A DNA stretch of 64,000 bases from Tillandsia leiboldiana. Lineage: Eukaryota > Streptophyta > Magnoliopsida > Poales > Bromeliaceae. A model generated the notes under the pieces. That model was not told the origin of the DNA. It saw only the letters and a program-made list of their open reading frames with translations, and did no database searches. The position numbers were made by a program, and so were the translations under genes. Shown here one piece after another: positions 9,667 through 21,500 of this stretch. The stretch lies in NCBI GenBank assembly GCA_029204045.2, contig CM055073.1, positions 31,736,576 through 31,800,575 of the forward strand. The letters run 5' to 3'. The stretch's first letter is position 1; the number at the start of each line of letters is the position of its first letter.

Positions 9667-10764
9667 TTTTTTTTTTTTTTGAGAAAAGGCAGCATGCTGT
9701 CGCTTCATTCAAAAGAAAATTAAATTTAGCTACAAAACAGAGGCAACTAGGCCTCGGAGCCAAAAGAAAGGAGAAATCAAGGAAAGCAAAGTACAAGAAT
9801 AAGAAGTAACACTAATAATAGGAAAGAGAGGTAAAGGGGAGAGAGCAGAAGTAGACCCCAGGCCTAGGTACAAAACCTAGACCACTGCGATCGGCAAAGC
9901 CTGATTTCAGCGAGCATAGCGTTAAAGCTATGACTCTTGTTATCGAAAGCCCTTCTGTTTCTTTCTAGCCAAACCACCCACCAGGTGGACGCGATAGTGG
10001 TAAGTGTCCTTCTGCCCCAGGCCCCCCTCATGTGCGAGTTTGCCTCCCACAGTCTGGCGACGGTCTGGCAGCTTCGGACCTCCCCTTTATTGGGTAGCAG
10101 GATCTCCAGCAAGGAGTTGGCGCAGATGCAGGAAAGAAATAGATGGTCGGCAGTTTCATCAGGTCCAAGGCAGATGGCGCAGCAGCTGGGTCCGGTCCAA
10201 TTTCTTTTTTGGAGGATGTCTCTGGTCAAAACCCGCCTACGGAGCACCAGCCAGATAAAGATTTTAACTTTCAGTGGTAGCTTGATGCTCCAGATCCTGC
10301 CGAAACGGTCGTCGACTTCCCCGCTATCCTGCAGGAAACGGTACATAGACTTGGCTGAGAAGGTCCCAGAGGTGGTCCAGCGCCATTGGAACTCGTCTTT
10401 GTTGTCGGTGAGACGCAGGTGATCGGTAGTCGCTTTCAAGTCCCGAATTGCGTCCTCAAGGCCTGTGTTGCCCCCCACCAGACCCTCTAGGATTCTTGTC
10501 CAGTTCCAGCCATTCAGACCAAAACAGTCACTCACACGAATATTCTTGCTGCTAGTCAACTCGTAGATGCGTGGAAACTGGGTTGAGAGAGACGAATTCC
10601 CTGTCCAGATATCATACCGGAAGCCAGTCCGCGCTCCATCTCCCACAGAGTGTGTCGTACCGCACTTGAAGAGATCCTTCGTGCGCAGCACACTTCTCCA
10701 CCATTGGGAAAAAGGTCGAAAGGAGGATCCCTCGCTCAGCGGTTTCCTGCGGAGATAGTAGAGC
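9667..10764 (-). mobile_element. 5'-truncated LINE insertion with 11-bp target duplication
   Basis: The element reads on the minus strand and ends in an A-tract (T-tract on + at about 9664-9681) after a tail containing GAATGAAGCGACAGCATGCTG. It is flanked by perfect 11-bp direct repeats CTCACAACTTT at 9656-9666 and 10765-10775. Variable-length target duplications, a poly-A end and 5' truncation are the hallmarks of LINE insertion by target-primed reverse transcription. Only the C-terminal coding part is retained. Confidence 0.88.
9864..10764 (-). pseudogene. LINE ORF2 C-terminal fragment with zinc-binding RT-associated domain
   Basis: About 300 codons are open without a stop, but there is no proper start because the element is truncated at its 5' boundary. 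The fragment begins RLYYLRRKPLSEGSSF, contains SQWWRSVL, the IWSIKLPLKVKIFIWLVLRRRVLTRD segment and a CCAICLGPDETADHLFLSC motif. These mark the zf-RVT domain found downstream of reverse transcriptase in plant L1-type elements. The C-terminus WWVVWLERNRRAF is also typical. The same region recurs in the second LINE at 22855-23891. It cannot make a functional element alone. Confidence 0.85.
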
Positions 10765-10827
10765 CTCACAACTTTCCATTACAAGTTTGCTAATGATAAA
10801 CTAATGTCTATTGTTTGCCCTTTCTTT

Positions 10828-10829
<2 letters not shown>

Positions 10830-10868
<39 letters not shown>
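10830..10868. repeat. (TA)n microsatellite
   Basis: Perfect AT dinucleotide repeat of about 39 bp, downstream of the LINE insertion in AT-rich intergenic DNA (10776-11810) that holds no visible gene. Confidence 0.95.
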
Positions 10869-10874
<6 letters not shown>

Positions 10875-11678
10875 TCATAACCCTGCTATGTTACCATGCA
10901 TGCGAATTAGTCGGTATCTCATTATTCCAGGTAAAAACTCTAGACAGTGAAAATTAGATAGCAGTATTTTGTTACAACCATCTGCAGGCAACTCAGCTCG
11001 AAAAACTCAATCAGTTGAACAAATACTCTTCTGTTTTCACACTCTCTATCTGTTATCTTGATTCTTCCTCCTCTGATTGTTCAACTCTTCTTTCTGGAAG
11101 AAATTTAGTTGGATAGTGTGTTAAATGGTAAGGCTGCAAAGTTTCGCTGCCGAAGAAGATCGTCGAATAACTTGCTTACCTCAGATCATTATAAAAAAAG
11201 TGTTTCATGATTGGTTCAGGTTCAATGATACAACTTAAAATAGATGGGAGAATATATGCACCCAATCAACACAATGTGAAATATATATATATATTTTTCT
11301 ATTGAGGGACACACATTAATGCAACCTGGGCATGAATTTTATGGAATATTTGATGTTGTGGGAATAGAGTATGTTTCCTTATATTTTTCCATGTCCCCTC
11401 AAGCATTTTGGGGTTAGATCTTATCTGGCATCATTTTTATTCATTTATGCTGCTATCTTTGGACACATTGTGATCATATTTTTATAGGTCCACTGCATTG
11501 TACTGTCTTAATTATCTCACTGCACAAAATTTACAACAAATGTTAACATTTCCTTCGTCCTTTAACCCCTTCTACAAAGTTTTACATCTAAACTCAACAA
11601 TCATCGTAAATTCTGAGCATGTTTGAGGTAGCAGCAGTTTTTTATACGCAAGAATAATTGAGACATAGATTAAAATGC

Positions 11679-11786
<108 letters not shown>

Positions 11787-11813
11787 GTATTCTTGAGCCA
11801 TTATTTAGATTAA

Positions 11814-12793
11814 AGGCCCATTTGGTAATGAGTGAAAAATAAAACAGAATTTTATTTTACAACGTATTTGATATCTTAAAAAATTTAAAACTCTGTAAAA
11901 ATATTATTCTGTTTTTACTGTTTGGATCGTGAACTTTAAAAAAAACTCTGTTTTAAATTTAAACTTTCAATACAAATAATTAAATTTAAAAATATAATTT
12001 TTAAATTTTTAATTTTAAAATTTTAAAATTAGGATTTAAATTTCAAATTTAAAATTTTCAACATTAAATTTGAATTTTAAAATTTTAAAATTTAAATGTA
12101 AAATTTAAAATTTCAAAATTGAATTTAAATTTTAAAATTTTAAATTTTGAATATGAAATTTAAAATTTTAAATTTTAAATTTCAAATTAAAAAATTTTAA
12201 ATTTTAAATTTTAAATTAAAATTTGAAATTTTAAAATTTAAAATTAAAATTTAAAATTTAAAATTTTATAATATTAATTTTAAGTTTTAAACATAAAATT
12301 TTATTATTTTAAAATAATAAATTTAATTTTAAAATAATAAATTTTAATTTAAAAATTATAAATTTAAATTTTAATATAATAAAAATTAATTTTACAGTTT
12401 AGCATTTTAAATTATAAAATTTAAAATTTAAATTTAGATTTTATTTTTAAAATTTTCAGTTTGAAATTTTAAATTCCAAATTTATATTTTAAATTTTTAA
12501 AATTTAAATTTTTAATTTTTTAATTTTTAATTTTAAATTTTAAATTTTTAAAAAGGGGTGAAATGCGAAGAGGGCGAGTGAGAAGTCGTACGCGGAAATA
12601 GGGAAAAAAATTTCGCCGGTTTGAGCTTTTTTTTTTTTTTTCTCCAAAAATACTTCGAAACGTTCATAATACGTCGTTATTTTTTTACGCTGTTGGGCCA
12701 TCCAAACCAGCTGACTAATAAAAAAACAAGATTTTTTTAAAAAACAGAGTAAATGGTTCAAAACTCTGTTTTGAAGGTTTTCCAAACGGACCC
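11814..12793. mobile_element. Harbinger-type MITE with extreme A/T core
   Basis: The ends GGCCCATTTGGTAA and TTTTCCAAACGGACCC are imperfect inverted repeats of the GG(N)CC(G/A)TTTGG kind, bounded by TAA on both sides (11811-11813, 12794-12796). The interior is several hundred bases of AAATTTTAAA-like simple sequence with no coding capacity. PIF/Harbinger is inferred from the terminal motif and 3-bp duplication. Confidence 0.65.
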
Positions 12794-12796
12794 TAA

Positions 12797-13484
12797 GGGC
12801 ATGTTTGTGTCAGAGGAAATGGAGAGGGTGAAGTAGTTTTCGGCCACTTTCGTTGTTTGGTTCGCCATAATAAAAATACGAAATTCGAGTTATTCAAAAT
12901 AGCGTAATTGATTTCGGTATAGAGGCCGAAGTCAATTACGGTGAAGAGATGCGTAGAAAAAATAATAAAATAATACAAATAATAATGTAAGATATATTTA
13001 AATATATTTAATTATGATACTAATTACTCTATTATTTAGTTTATATATTTGAATATAATAAAAATTGATTATTTAAGTTTTAGTTTTTTTTTTTTGGTTT
13101 GTACATTTATAATACGATGAAAATTAATTAGTTGAGTATTAATATTTATTTTATTTTATAATTTTATTGTTATATTATTATAATTTATGTATAAAAAGAT
13201 TTACTTTAGTTGTTTTAAATTATATTTTTTAATTGTATAAAAATATAATTATATTATTTTTTATTTAATATATTATAATTTATTATATATTAAGTTATTT
13301 ATTATTTATATATAAATAATAGTTTTTACAACATTCACTTCCAAACAAACAATAAAACTAAAAGAACTTTACTTCCACAACTATAAAAACAAACGGTAAA
13401 AAAAAAATATTTTTTATTTAAACTCTATTTTAATTCAAAGTTCAATTTAATTTAAAATTTACTTTCGGTGAAACAAACACGTCT
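12797..13484. mobile_element. Second Harbinger-type MITE, abutting the first
   Basis: It starts GGGCATGTTTGTGT and ends AACAAACACGTCT, imperfect inverted repeats, with TAA at 12794-12796 and 13485-13487. The left TAA is also the right flank of the preceding MITE, so one of the two inserted exactly at the border of the other. It has no coding capacity. Confidence 0.6.
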
Positions 13485-13910
13485 TAAATGTTTGTGTGAG
13501 GGCACTCTTACTTTGCTTTTTATAGGGAGCATCTCATCAAAGCACAGTAGCTAATGAGATAGGATTTGAGCTGTAAACCAACAATTAGCTTAGTTTTGTG
13601 CCTTTAGTGGCATAAAAAACAGTAGCTTCATGTTACACATGAAAATGTTCCTTCTTTAAGAGGCAATTTTTTTTTTTTTTTTTACTTTTGAATATGAAAA
13701 TGTTCCAACAGCATTGCTCCATTGGTCTAACCAGTGCTCCCAAAGACCAACAGAATATATATATATAGAAGTTAATCATTGAGATACCTCAAAGCAACAT
13801 AGTGTCAATTGCTCCTAACCTATGTGGTCTCCTTTTCATGTTGTAAGTTCACTAAGATGGTTTGCTATTGTATTTTTTTTTTCCCCCTTTTTTGATAGGG
13901 CATTGCTATC

Positions 13911-14119
13911 TGTATACTCCCTTGGGGGTGTACATCTTACACGCCACTTCAGGATGGGATGGAGTGTAAGATGTGTATACTCTCTTGGGGGTGTACATCT
14001 TACACGCCACTTCAGGATGGGATGGAGTGTAAGATGTACATCCGAGTGACGGATGAAATTCACCCCACCCCAAAATAGGGTGGGGTGTAAGATGTACACC
14101 CTTTGGGGGTGTACATTTA
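13911..14119. mobile_element. Foldback element of the GTGTACATC family
   Basis: Arms of GGGGGTGTACATCTTACAC and its reverse complement recur. One arm segment is tandemly duplicated with a period of about 63 bp (CTTGGGGGTGTACATC at 13921 and 13984). The whole can fold back on itself. Predicted ORFs in this stretch are by-products of the repeats. The flank 13485-13910 has no visible gene. Confidence 0.6.
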
Positions 14120-14630
14120 ATTTTTCCCTTTCTAATATTGCTCATAGACTCCTTAATCCCATAATCATCCCTAAAGTACTTGTACTAATCCATTATCCAA
14201 AAAACTTTGGCCACTTAGTTGGCATTCTAAATAACAACCATTATACTAACATTAAATGTTGTTTTTAGGAGTAATGGCTATATCCACTTATATTTTTTAA
14301 GCTATTTTTACTTATATTATTATAATTAATGCAAAGTATTTTAATTTGGTGACAACTATAATTTACCGGAACATAAATTTAATTTATAGGGAAAATAATA
14401 ACTATAATCACTAGAGAAAACTAATAAGAAAGCGATGTTAAATTATGTCCAATAATCATTTATCTCTAAAAATTTAAACCATCAAAAAAATAATATTTTT
14501 AATATTTATATTCAATAATGTTTGAGCTTTAAATTTTTTCATAAGTCAAAGATCCAAACGAGAAAAAAATTAAATAATACTGTGAATTTAATTAATAATT
14601 AAATTTAATTAATAATTAAATGGGAGAAAG

Positions 14631-14746
14631 TTAAATAATGTTAAGAGGCTGGAGGAGCTCAAACTCAAAGATATCTTGCTCTAATGCTATGTTAAATTAT
14701 ATACAACAACCGTTGATCTTCAAAATTTTAATATTTATATTCAACA
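14631..14746 (-). mobile_element. Truncated TRIM relative
   Basis: On the minus strand it carries TGTTGAATATAAATA..., the CAACGGTTGT segment and a degraded primer-binding site (AGCATTAGAGC), all colinear with the complete TRIM at 7563-7853. One LTR and part of the interior remain; the LTR has lost its middle. Confidence 0.6.
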
Positions 14747-14769
14747 AATACAACACCACCAAATGTAAA

Positions 14770-14869
<100 letters not shown>

Positions 14870-14895
14870 CAAACAACAGTTTATAATGCGGAAAT

Positions 14896-15054
14896 TGCTA
14901 GATGTACATCCCAATTGGGGTGTACATCTTACACCCACCCCATTCTGAGGTGGGGTGAATTCCACTCGTCCCATCGATGGGACGAGCGGAGGAATACCCA
15001 CCCCATAATAAAATGGGTATAGAATATACACCCCATTTGGGATTTACACCTACA
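14896..15054. mobile_element. Foldback element of the GTGTACATC family
   Basis: It starts TGCTAGATGTACATCCC and ends CCATTTGGGATTTACACC, with a central self-complementary stretch (GTCCCATCGATGGGAC). The arms CCCACCCCATTCTGAGGTGGGG and CCCACCCCATAATAAAATGGG pair around it. It is about 160 bp and non-coding. Confidence 0.68.
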
Positions 15055-15112
15055 ACACAAGAGGCTTTATTTCCTAGGTCATGTGGCCTCCACTTCAAAA
15101 AGTTGGTATTTT

Positions 15113-15166
15113 GGGGGCTAAAGAACCACCCCACATTGCCTAGGATGTTTGTGTTAGCTCTATAAA
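15113..15166 (+). repeat. 54-bp dispersed repeat, copy 1 (snRNA-promoter-like)
   Basis: The module is identical to 16653-16706. It contains CCCCACATTGCC and, about 30 bp further on (centre to centre), CTATAAA. This resembles the upstream sequence element (RTCCCACATCG) plus TATA box of plant snRNA genes. No recognisable snRNA follows, because the downstream DNA is A-rich. Confidence 0.5.
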
Positions 15167-15421
15167 AAGATCACAAAAAAAAAATAAAAACAAAAAAAAA
15201 AAGAAGTTATATATATATATAAAGGTAAAAAAATTAAGGAACAGTGTTAGGCTTGCTTAGTGGAGGGCCTTGTTTTGCCATAGGAGAGGAGAATCACTTT
15301 TGGCCACAAAAGGGGCCTAGTCCATGGAGCAATCCCCATGCACCCCTTTTTGGTCCCCTTACCAAATACCAACACTTGTCCTCACCACCTTGACAGACTG
15401 ACAGTAGCAAACTTTGTGGAA

Positions 15422-15551
15422 TGCTATATGTATATCCCATTCATCTAAGGTGGGGATGTGATGAGGGGTCACTCAAATAATCTCTAAAAAACACTCAATT
15501 CTTAAATAGGTTGGGATGTGAAATGTACATTATTTTAGAGTGTATATTTAG
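15422..15551. mobile_element. Degenerate foldback element of the GTGTACATC family
   Basis: ATGCTATATGTATATCCC at the left and GAGTGTATATTTAGAATTTTA at the right match the family termini with several mismatches. It is non-coding. Confidence 0.4.
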
Positions 15552-15720
15552 AATTTTACATCACTAAAACATGAAGGAAACTACTGTCTAGACCTTGTCC
15601 ACCATGTTGTTCGTGGACCGCCAAACGTCCGCTCCTCTGTGTCTGTCTCATCTCTGCTTTCAATCTGCAATGGATTTAGAACAAGCAATTTTACAGTTTG
15701 AAAAGACTCAAAAAGCGGTG

Positions 15721-15840
15721 GAATTAAGTATAGTGTGAAGAGCTAAATAACAGGGCGGCTCATGGATGATGCGGTGGCGATTGGAATTAAGTATAGTGTG
15801 AAGAGCTAAATAACAGGGCGGCTCATGGATGATGCGGTGG
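15721..15840. repeat. 63-bp tandem duplication
   Basis: The unit starting GAATTAAGTATAGTGTGAAG at 15721 is repeated from 15784 with no mismatch over the copied part, so it is a recent local duplication. No gene is visible between 15167 and 16865 apart from these repeats. Confidence 0.9.
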
Positions 15841-16652
15841 ACCCGGTCCAGGCAAATAGTTTCTCCACCAAGGGGTTCACTCTTGGAAGAAGCACTAATT
15901 AACTTACTGCATCAAATTTTAATTTATTATAATTTATAATTCAATTTTTTTTATAATTAAAATTTTCAATTCAATTTAGTTAACTAGATATTGACGTATC
16001 GCTTATATAAAAGTGATATAACTTCTTAACTTCTTAATTATTGGCTCATCACCAATCACAACATTACAATATTATTTTTACATTAATGAATATGTAGTCA
16101 ATTAAATTAAATTATAGAACTTGATTATAATAATTTTAAAACTTCGAGCAAAAAAATTATAATAAATTAAAATTTAAGCATCAAAGTATAGTCTGGCTTT
16201 AGGACTTAATGATAATAATTATAAACATTTAAGCTAAAAATTATAGTAAATTAAAATTTGATGACGAAAATATCATCTCTCTTACCGTTTGAGAACCACA
16301 CGGGCAATTTACCTTTTACTTCTTTGTTTTAAAAAAAGCTTCTTGTAGTTTCCACTACAAAAAATAATAATAATAATAAAATAAAATAAAATTATTTCAG
16401 CATTTTGTTTGCCAAACTGTTATTTTTATAAAAATAAATTGTCTCAAAAATCAGGCCAAGCAATGAAAAATAGAAGACCATGGTAAGTTTTTATCATCAA
16501 TAATTTTAGTATTTTTTTTTTTTTTTTTTATTTCGTGTCCCGACTACCTTCATCATTGTTGCTATTTTTTATACATATATATATTTTGGAGAGAAATATA
16601 ACATGCTACCTATTTCGTTTATTTAAACTTAACTTATTCCTCACCAATTTTG

Positions 16653-16706
16653 GGGGGCTAAAGAACCACCCCACATTGCCTAGGATGTTTGTGTTAGCTC
16701 TATAAA
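16653..16706 (+). repeat. 54-bp dispersed repeat, copy 2 (snRNA-promoter-like)
   Basis: Perfect second copy of the module at 15113-15166. It is itself bracketed by a direct repeat CTTATTCCTCACCAATT at about 16632 and 16730, so it may have been inserted with a duplication. No known RNA gene follows it. Confidence 0.5.
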
Positions 16707-16865
16707 CATCAAAGTTTGCAAATTTCAACTTATTCCTCACCAATTCTGTCACAGAATTCACCAGCAAAAGCACACTTTCAAGAATAGGAATCATCTCCTT
16801 TTCATATTTTCCTCACACAATTACCAAATTTGCTAAATTTCCCCTGGAGCCAAATTACTCAAGAT

Positions 16866-17046
16866 GCGTGCAAAGGGGTATATATAAATATATACTCTTT
16901 TAGAGGTGTATATTTTACATCCTATCTTATTTTAAAATAAAGTGAATTTTATTCGTCATTCAATATAACAAGAAAAATAATATCTATTCCAGAATAAAAT
17001 AAAGTGTAGAATATACATTTCTTAAAAAAGTGTACATCTAGCATGT
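16866..17046. mobile_element. Degenerate foldback element of the GTGTACATC family
   Basis: AGAGGTGTATATTTTACATCC near the left and AAGTGTACATCTAGCATG at the right recall the family arms. The interior keeps the GTGAATTTTATTCGTCA core seen in sister copies. It is older than the copy at 17167. Confidence 0.45.
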
Positions 17047-17166
17047 GCAAAGTCCTGCAGAGGAGCAACTCCAGAAAAGTGCAAACAACCAACAAATCCA
17101 GAAAAGAAATGATGAGACAACACTGACTGTCAATATCATTATGTGGCCTTTTTTTTTTTAGGAAAA

Positions 17167-17325
17167 TGCTAGATGTACACCCCAAATGGGATGTATATCT
17201 TACACCCATCCTATTCTAGGGGTGGGTGAATTCTACTCGTCACATCGAGTGACGAGTGGATGAATACCCACCCTAGGATGGGTGGGTGTAGGATGTACAC
17301 CCCATTTGGGGGGTACACCTAGCAC
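17167..17325. mobile_element. Near-palindromic foldback element of the GTGTACATC family
   Basis: This is the best-preserved short member. It starts GCTAGATGTACACCCC and ends GGGGTACACCTAGC. The arms pair across almost the whole length around a central GTCACATCGAGTGAC. Length is about 159 bp and there is no coding capacity. Confidence 0.75.
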
Positions 17326-17743
17326 TTCTCTATTTTTTAATAACAGCTGCCATCCATTGTGATTTATCACTGGCCAATCACCTGATTTATTCAAATGAAG
17401 ATCTTGATTCTGTGCTCATTAGCTGTCCCTTTTCATTTACTGGATGGACAAGCGCTTTTTAAATTTTCATTGGGCAAAAGCTCTTTGTTTTAATCATTGT
17501 TATAATTGCTACAACCATAAATTTAACCGCATTTAGTATTGTTCAGTAACTATTAAAAAATAAAATAAAATTTTATTTTACACAGTATTTAATATATTAA
17601 AAAATTTATATTATATTTTTATTTTTATATAAGATAAATTTGAAAAAAATTAGGTTGAGCAAAATAAAACTTTTTCATTTGTGGATTATATTGAGAAAAT
17701 TTGTCTCAAACAAAAATAAAAATAATATGAATAAACAGAATAA

Positions 17744-18096
17744 GACTGAGCTGTTCTACATAGGTAGACAAGAAGATAGGGGCAAGCGTCTTGCGGGGAT
17801 CCTGGGTTGTAAGCTTGGCACCCTTCCGATGCAATATCTCGGCCTCCCTCTCTCGGACAGGCAGTTACGTAAGGATGACTGGTGGCGGATTATTAGCAAA
17901 CTGGAGAAGCGCATTGAAGGTTGGCAAGCTAAATTCCTTTCCCGGGGAAGGCTTGTCTTGGTGAACTTTGTGCTCTCGAACCTACCTATCTACCACCTCT
18001 CAGTGTTCAAGGCTCCCAGATGGGTTATTAGACGATTTGTAGCTCTGCGAAGGGCCTTCTTCTTGAAAGGTACTGCAACCATTACCGGGGGCCAAT
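17744..18096 (+). pseudogene. LINE reverse transcriptase fragment, upstream part
   Basis: Codes for the segment downstream of the RT catalytic core in plant L1 elements: ILGCKLGTLPMQYLGLPLSD, then DDWWRIISKLEKRIEGWQAK, SRGRLVLVNFVLSNLPIYH and FFLKGTATITGG. The fragment is open throughout. It ends where the copia element inserted, within a Gly-Gly-Gln stretch, and resumes in the same frame at 22855 on the far side. Confidence 0.85.
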
Positions 18097-18467
18097 TGTT
18101 AGAGATAATGCTAATTAGTTAGAATTAGATTATCTAAGGTATTTGGTTGTTTAAATTTTGATAAAGATAAATCTAATTAGTTAGGATATCTAATTGGAAT
18201 AGGATTTTGTGTAATAATCTATAAATAGATAAGTCGGGCTATTATGATCGTTAATGAAGCCGTCGCCTTAATTAATTAGTGAGGCCAAAGAAAGACGTGT
18301 AGGCATGAAGTTATTTTTTCAATAAAGGCAAGTTTAGTTTGCTTCCACCAAAACGTACTAGATTCTTTATTATTTGTCTCTCTCTCTTCTCTTTTCCATT
18401 CTTTGTGGAGATTCCTATATACCATAACAAGTATATAGAAAATATTTGGAGGCCCATCACCGTAACA
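18097..18467 (+). repeat. 5' LTR of the nested copia element
   Basis: 371 bp, TGTTAGAGATAATG to CCGTAACA. It is followed after two bases by the tRNA-iMet primer-binding site. Confidence 0.93.
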
Positions 18468-18507
18468 AGTGGTATCAGAGCCTTGTTTTCAAGAGAAGAA
18501 GATACCG

Positions 18508-21500
18508 ATGGCATTTAACAGTGCCAATGGAGTTGCACAAGGATTCCCAATATTCAAAGGAGACAATTATGATTTTTGGTGCGTGAAGATGCGGACGTTG
18601 CTGCGATCCCAAGATTTATGGGATTTTGTTGAAAAAGGATGTAAGGAAGAAACGGGAGAGAATCTGAAAAAAGATGCGAAGGCGCTTTTCTTTATTCAAC
18701 AATCTATTGACGACTCAATATTTTCCCACATTGCCGGCGCTACCCGATCGAAAGAAGCATGGGATATATTACAAAAGGAATACCAAGGTAACAAAAAGGT
18801 ACTCAGAATTAAAATTCAAACTTTAAAAAGAAAATTTGAGACTTCATTTATGGAAGAAAAAGAAAATATTCATACCTTTTATTCTAGAGTTATGGAATTA
18901 GTTATCTTGATGCGTACCTATGGTGAACAAATTTCTGATCAAACAGTAGTTGAAAAAATTTTAAGAAGTTTGACGAAAAAATACGGTGATGTAGTTTCTG
19001 CTATAGAAGAAGCAAAAGATTTATCTAAATTGTCTTGTAGCGAACTTCTTGGTTCTCTCTTAGCACATGAGGAACGAAAAGATAGAACAGAAAATTTTTC
19101 TGAGCATGCTTTTCAAAGCGAATCGAAAGGAAATGAAAAAGATAAAGCAGATACTTCTAATCGCCAAGCTTCAGCATCTGTAGACCATGGTAGAGGTCGT
19201 GGTCGTGGTCGTGGCCGTGGTAGAGGTCGCGGCGGTAGATCGGGTGGATACAATAACAAAAACGGTGAAGGATCAAGTAATCAAAATCAGAGAACCTACA
19301 GAGGTAATGATCAGCCCTATAATTATAAAAATATTCAATGTTATTATTGTAAGAAATTTGGCCATATCGAGCGATTTTGTCGATTGAAACAACAAAACGC
19401 TAATTTTGCTCAAGAAAATAATGAAAACGATAATGTACTTTTTGCATGGCGTTCATCAGAAAAAGCTGCTAACAGTATTTGGTATGTCGATAGTGGTTGT
19501 AGCAGTCACATGACAGGAAAAGAAGAGAACCTTATTAATTTGGATAAATCTGTTAAAGGCCGAGTGACGATGGGTGATGGCTATGTTCAGGACGTGCATG
19601 GAAGAGGTACAATTGAGGCAAATATTTCAGGAATTCAAAAAATAAATAATATTTTATATGTTCCTGGTTTGAATTCCAATCTTTTTAGTGTGGGCCAATT
19701 TTTGAAAGAAGGTTATTCGCTTATTTTTGAAGATTCTAAGTGCACTATTTATAAAGATAAATATAAAAGAGATTTATTTTTTGAAGTTTCGATGACAGAA
19801 AATAAAGTTTTTTCTGTTCATGTTGCAATGAAAGTAGTGCTAGATGATGATTGGTTATGGCACTATAGATATGGTCACTTGAGTTTTAAGGGGCTTGATT
19901 TATTACATAAAAAGAATATGGTTAATGGTTTGCCTTTGGTGCATAATAATGGTTATGTATGTGAAAGTTATGTGTTAGGAAAGCATCACAGAGACTCTTT
20001 TCCAAGAAACAGCAATTGGAGAGCCAAAGAACCACTATAATTGATACATGCTGATGTTTGTGGGCCGATGCAGACACCGTCGCTCAGCAGCAATTATTAT
20101 TTTGTGGTTTTCGTGGATGACTACAGTCGGATGACTTGGATTTATTTTATTAAAAATAAATCCGATGCTTTTGATGTTTTTCGAAAATTTAAAAACTTGG
20201 TCGAAAACGAATCCGGTTATTATATTAAGACTCTCCGTACAGATCGAGGGGGAGAATTTATTTCTAATAAATTTGAAAATTTTTGTGAATCAAATGGTAT
20301 TCGCAGACAGTTGACAACCAGTTACACGCCTCAACAGAATGGCGTTGCTGAGCGCAAAAATCGAAGTTTGGTAGAGATGGCAAAAAGTATGTTGAAAGTG
20401 AAAGAACTACCAAATAAATTCTGGGCAGAAGCGGTATCTACTGCAGCATACATTCTTAATAGAAGCCCAACTTTGGCGCTAGATAATATTACACCTTATG
20501 AAGCATGGACAGGTTGGAAACCGAAGGTAAAGCATTTTAAAATTTTTGGATCGGTTTCTTTTGTTCATATTCCATCACAAAATAGGCAAAAATTGGATAA
20601 TAATAGTAGCAAGTGTATTTTTGTGGGCTATAGCGAAAGAAGTAAAGCCTATCGATTTTATAATCCTGTTACTAACTCCTTAATTATAAGTCGTGATGCT
20701 ATATTTGACGAACAAAAAGGTTGGGATTGGAGTGCAAAAGTAAAGAATAATCCACTTCCGATGTTAGGAGATGAAACTACTATTGAGAATAAGAACAATG
20801 GTGAAAATACTATAAGTACTGAAACAACACCGCATGCTTCACCACGAATTTCTCCAGGAACTTCGCCTGAGACAACACTGAGAAAGGTAAAATTGCTTAG
20901 TGAAATATATGAGCAGTGCATGTACACACAATGTGGAGAACCACAAACTTTCGAGGAAGCGACAAAATCTGATGATTGGTGTAAAGCTATGAATGAAGAA
21001 ATTACAGCGCTAGAGAAAAATAATACATGGGAGCTTGTTGAACCATCCACAGAAAAAGAAGTTATCGGGCTGAAATGGATATACAAGACAAAATATAAAC
21101 CAGATGGATCGATCCAGAAATTAAAAGCACGTTTAGTTGTAAAAGGTTACTTACAGCAAGCAGGTATTGATTTTAATGAAACCTTTGCACCCGTAGCTAG
21201 ATTTGATACTATCCGAACTGTTTTTGCTTTGTCTGCACAAAATAAATGGGAAGTTTTTCAATTTGATGTTAAATCAGCTTTTCTTAATGGTTTTTTGGAT
21301 GAAGAAGTTTTTGTTGAGCAGCCGCAGGGCTACAAAATTAAAGGATAAGAAGATAAAGTTTACAGACTACGAAAGGCGTTATATGGATTAAAACAGGCAC
21401 CAAGAGCCTGGTATAGTCGGATCGATTCGCACTTTATTCAAAACGAATTTTCTAGAAGTGAAAGTGAACCCACACTTTATATCAAATCTCGAGGTATGGA

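Noticed and set aside
13822..14145. Several overlapping ORFs with repeated VHLTRHFRMGW-like phrases on both strands
   Set aside because: They arise from the duplicated arms of a foldback element and appear on both strands equally.
20658..21086. 142-codon minus-strand ORF
   Set aside because: It is antisense to the copia integrase/RT linker and has no domain of its own.
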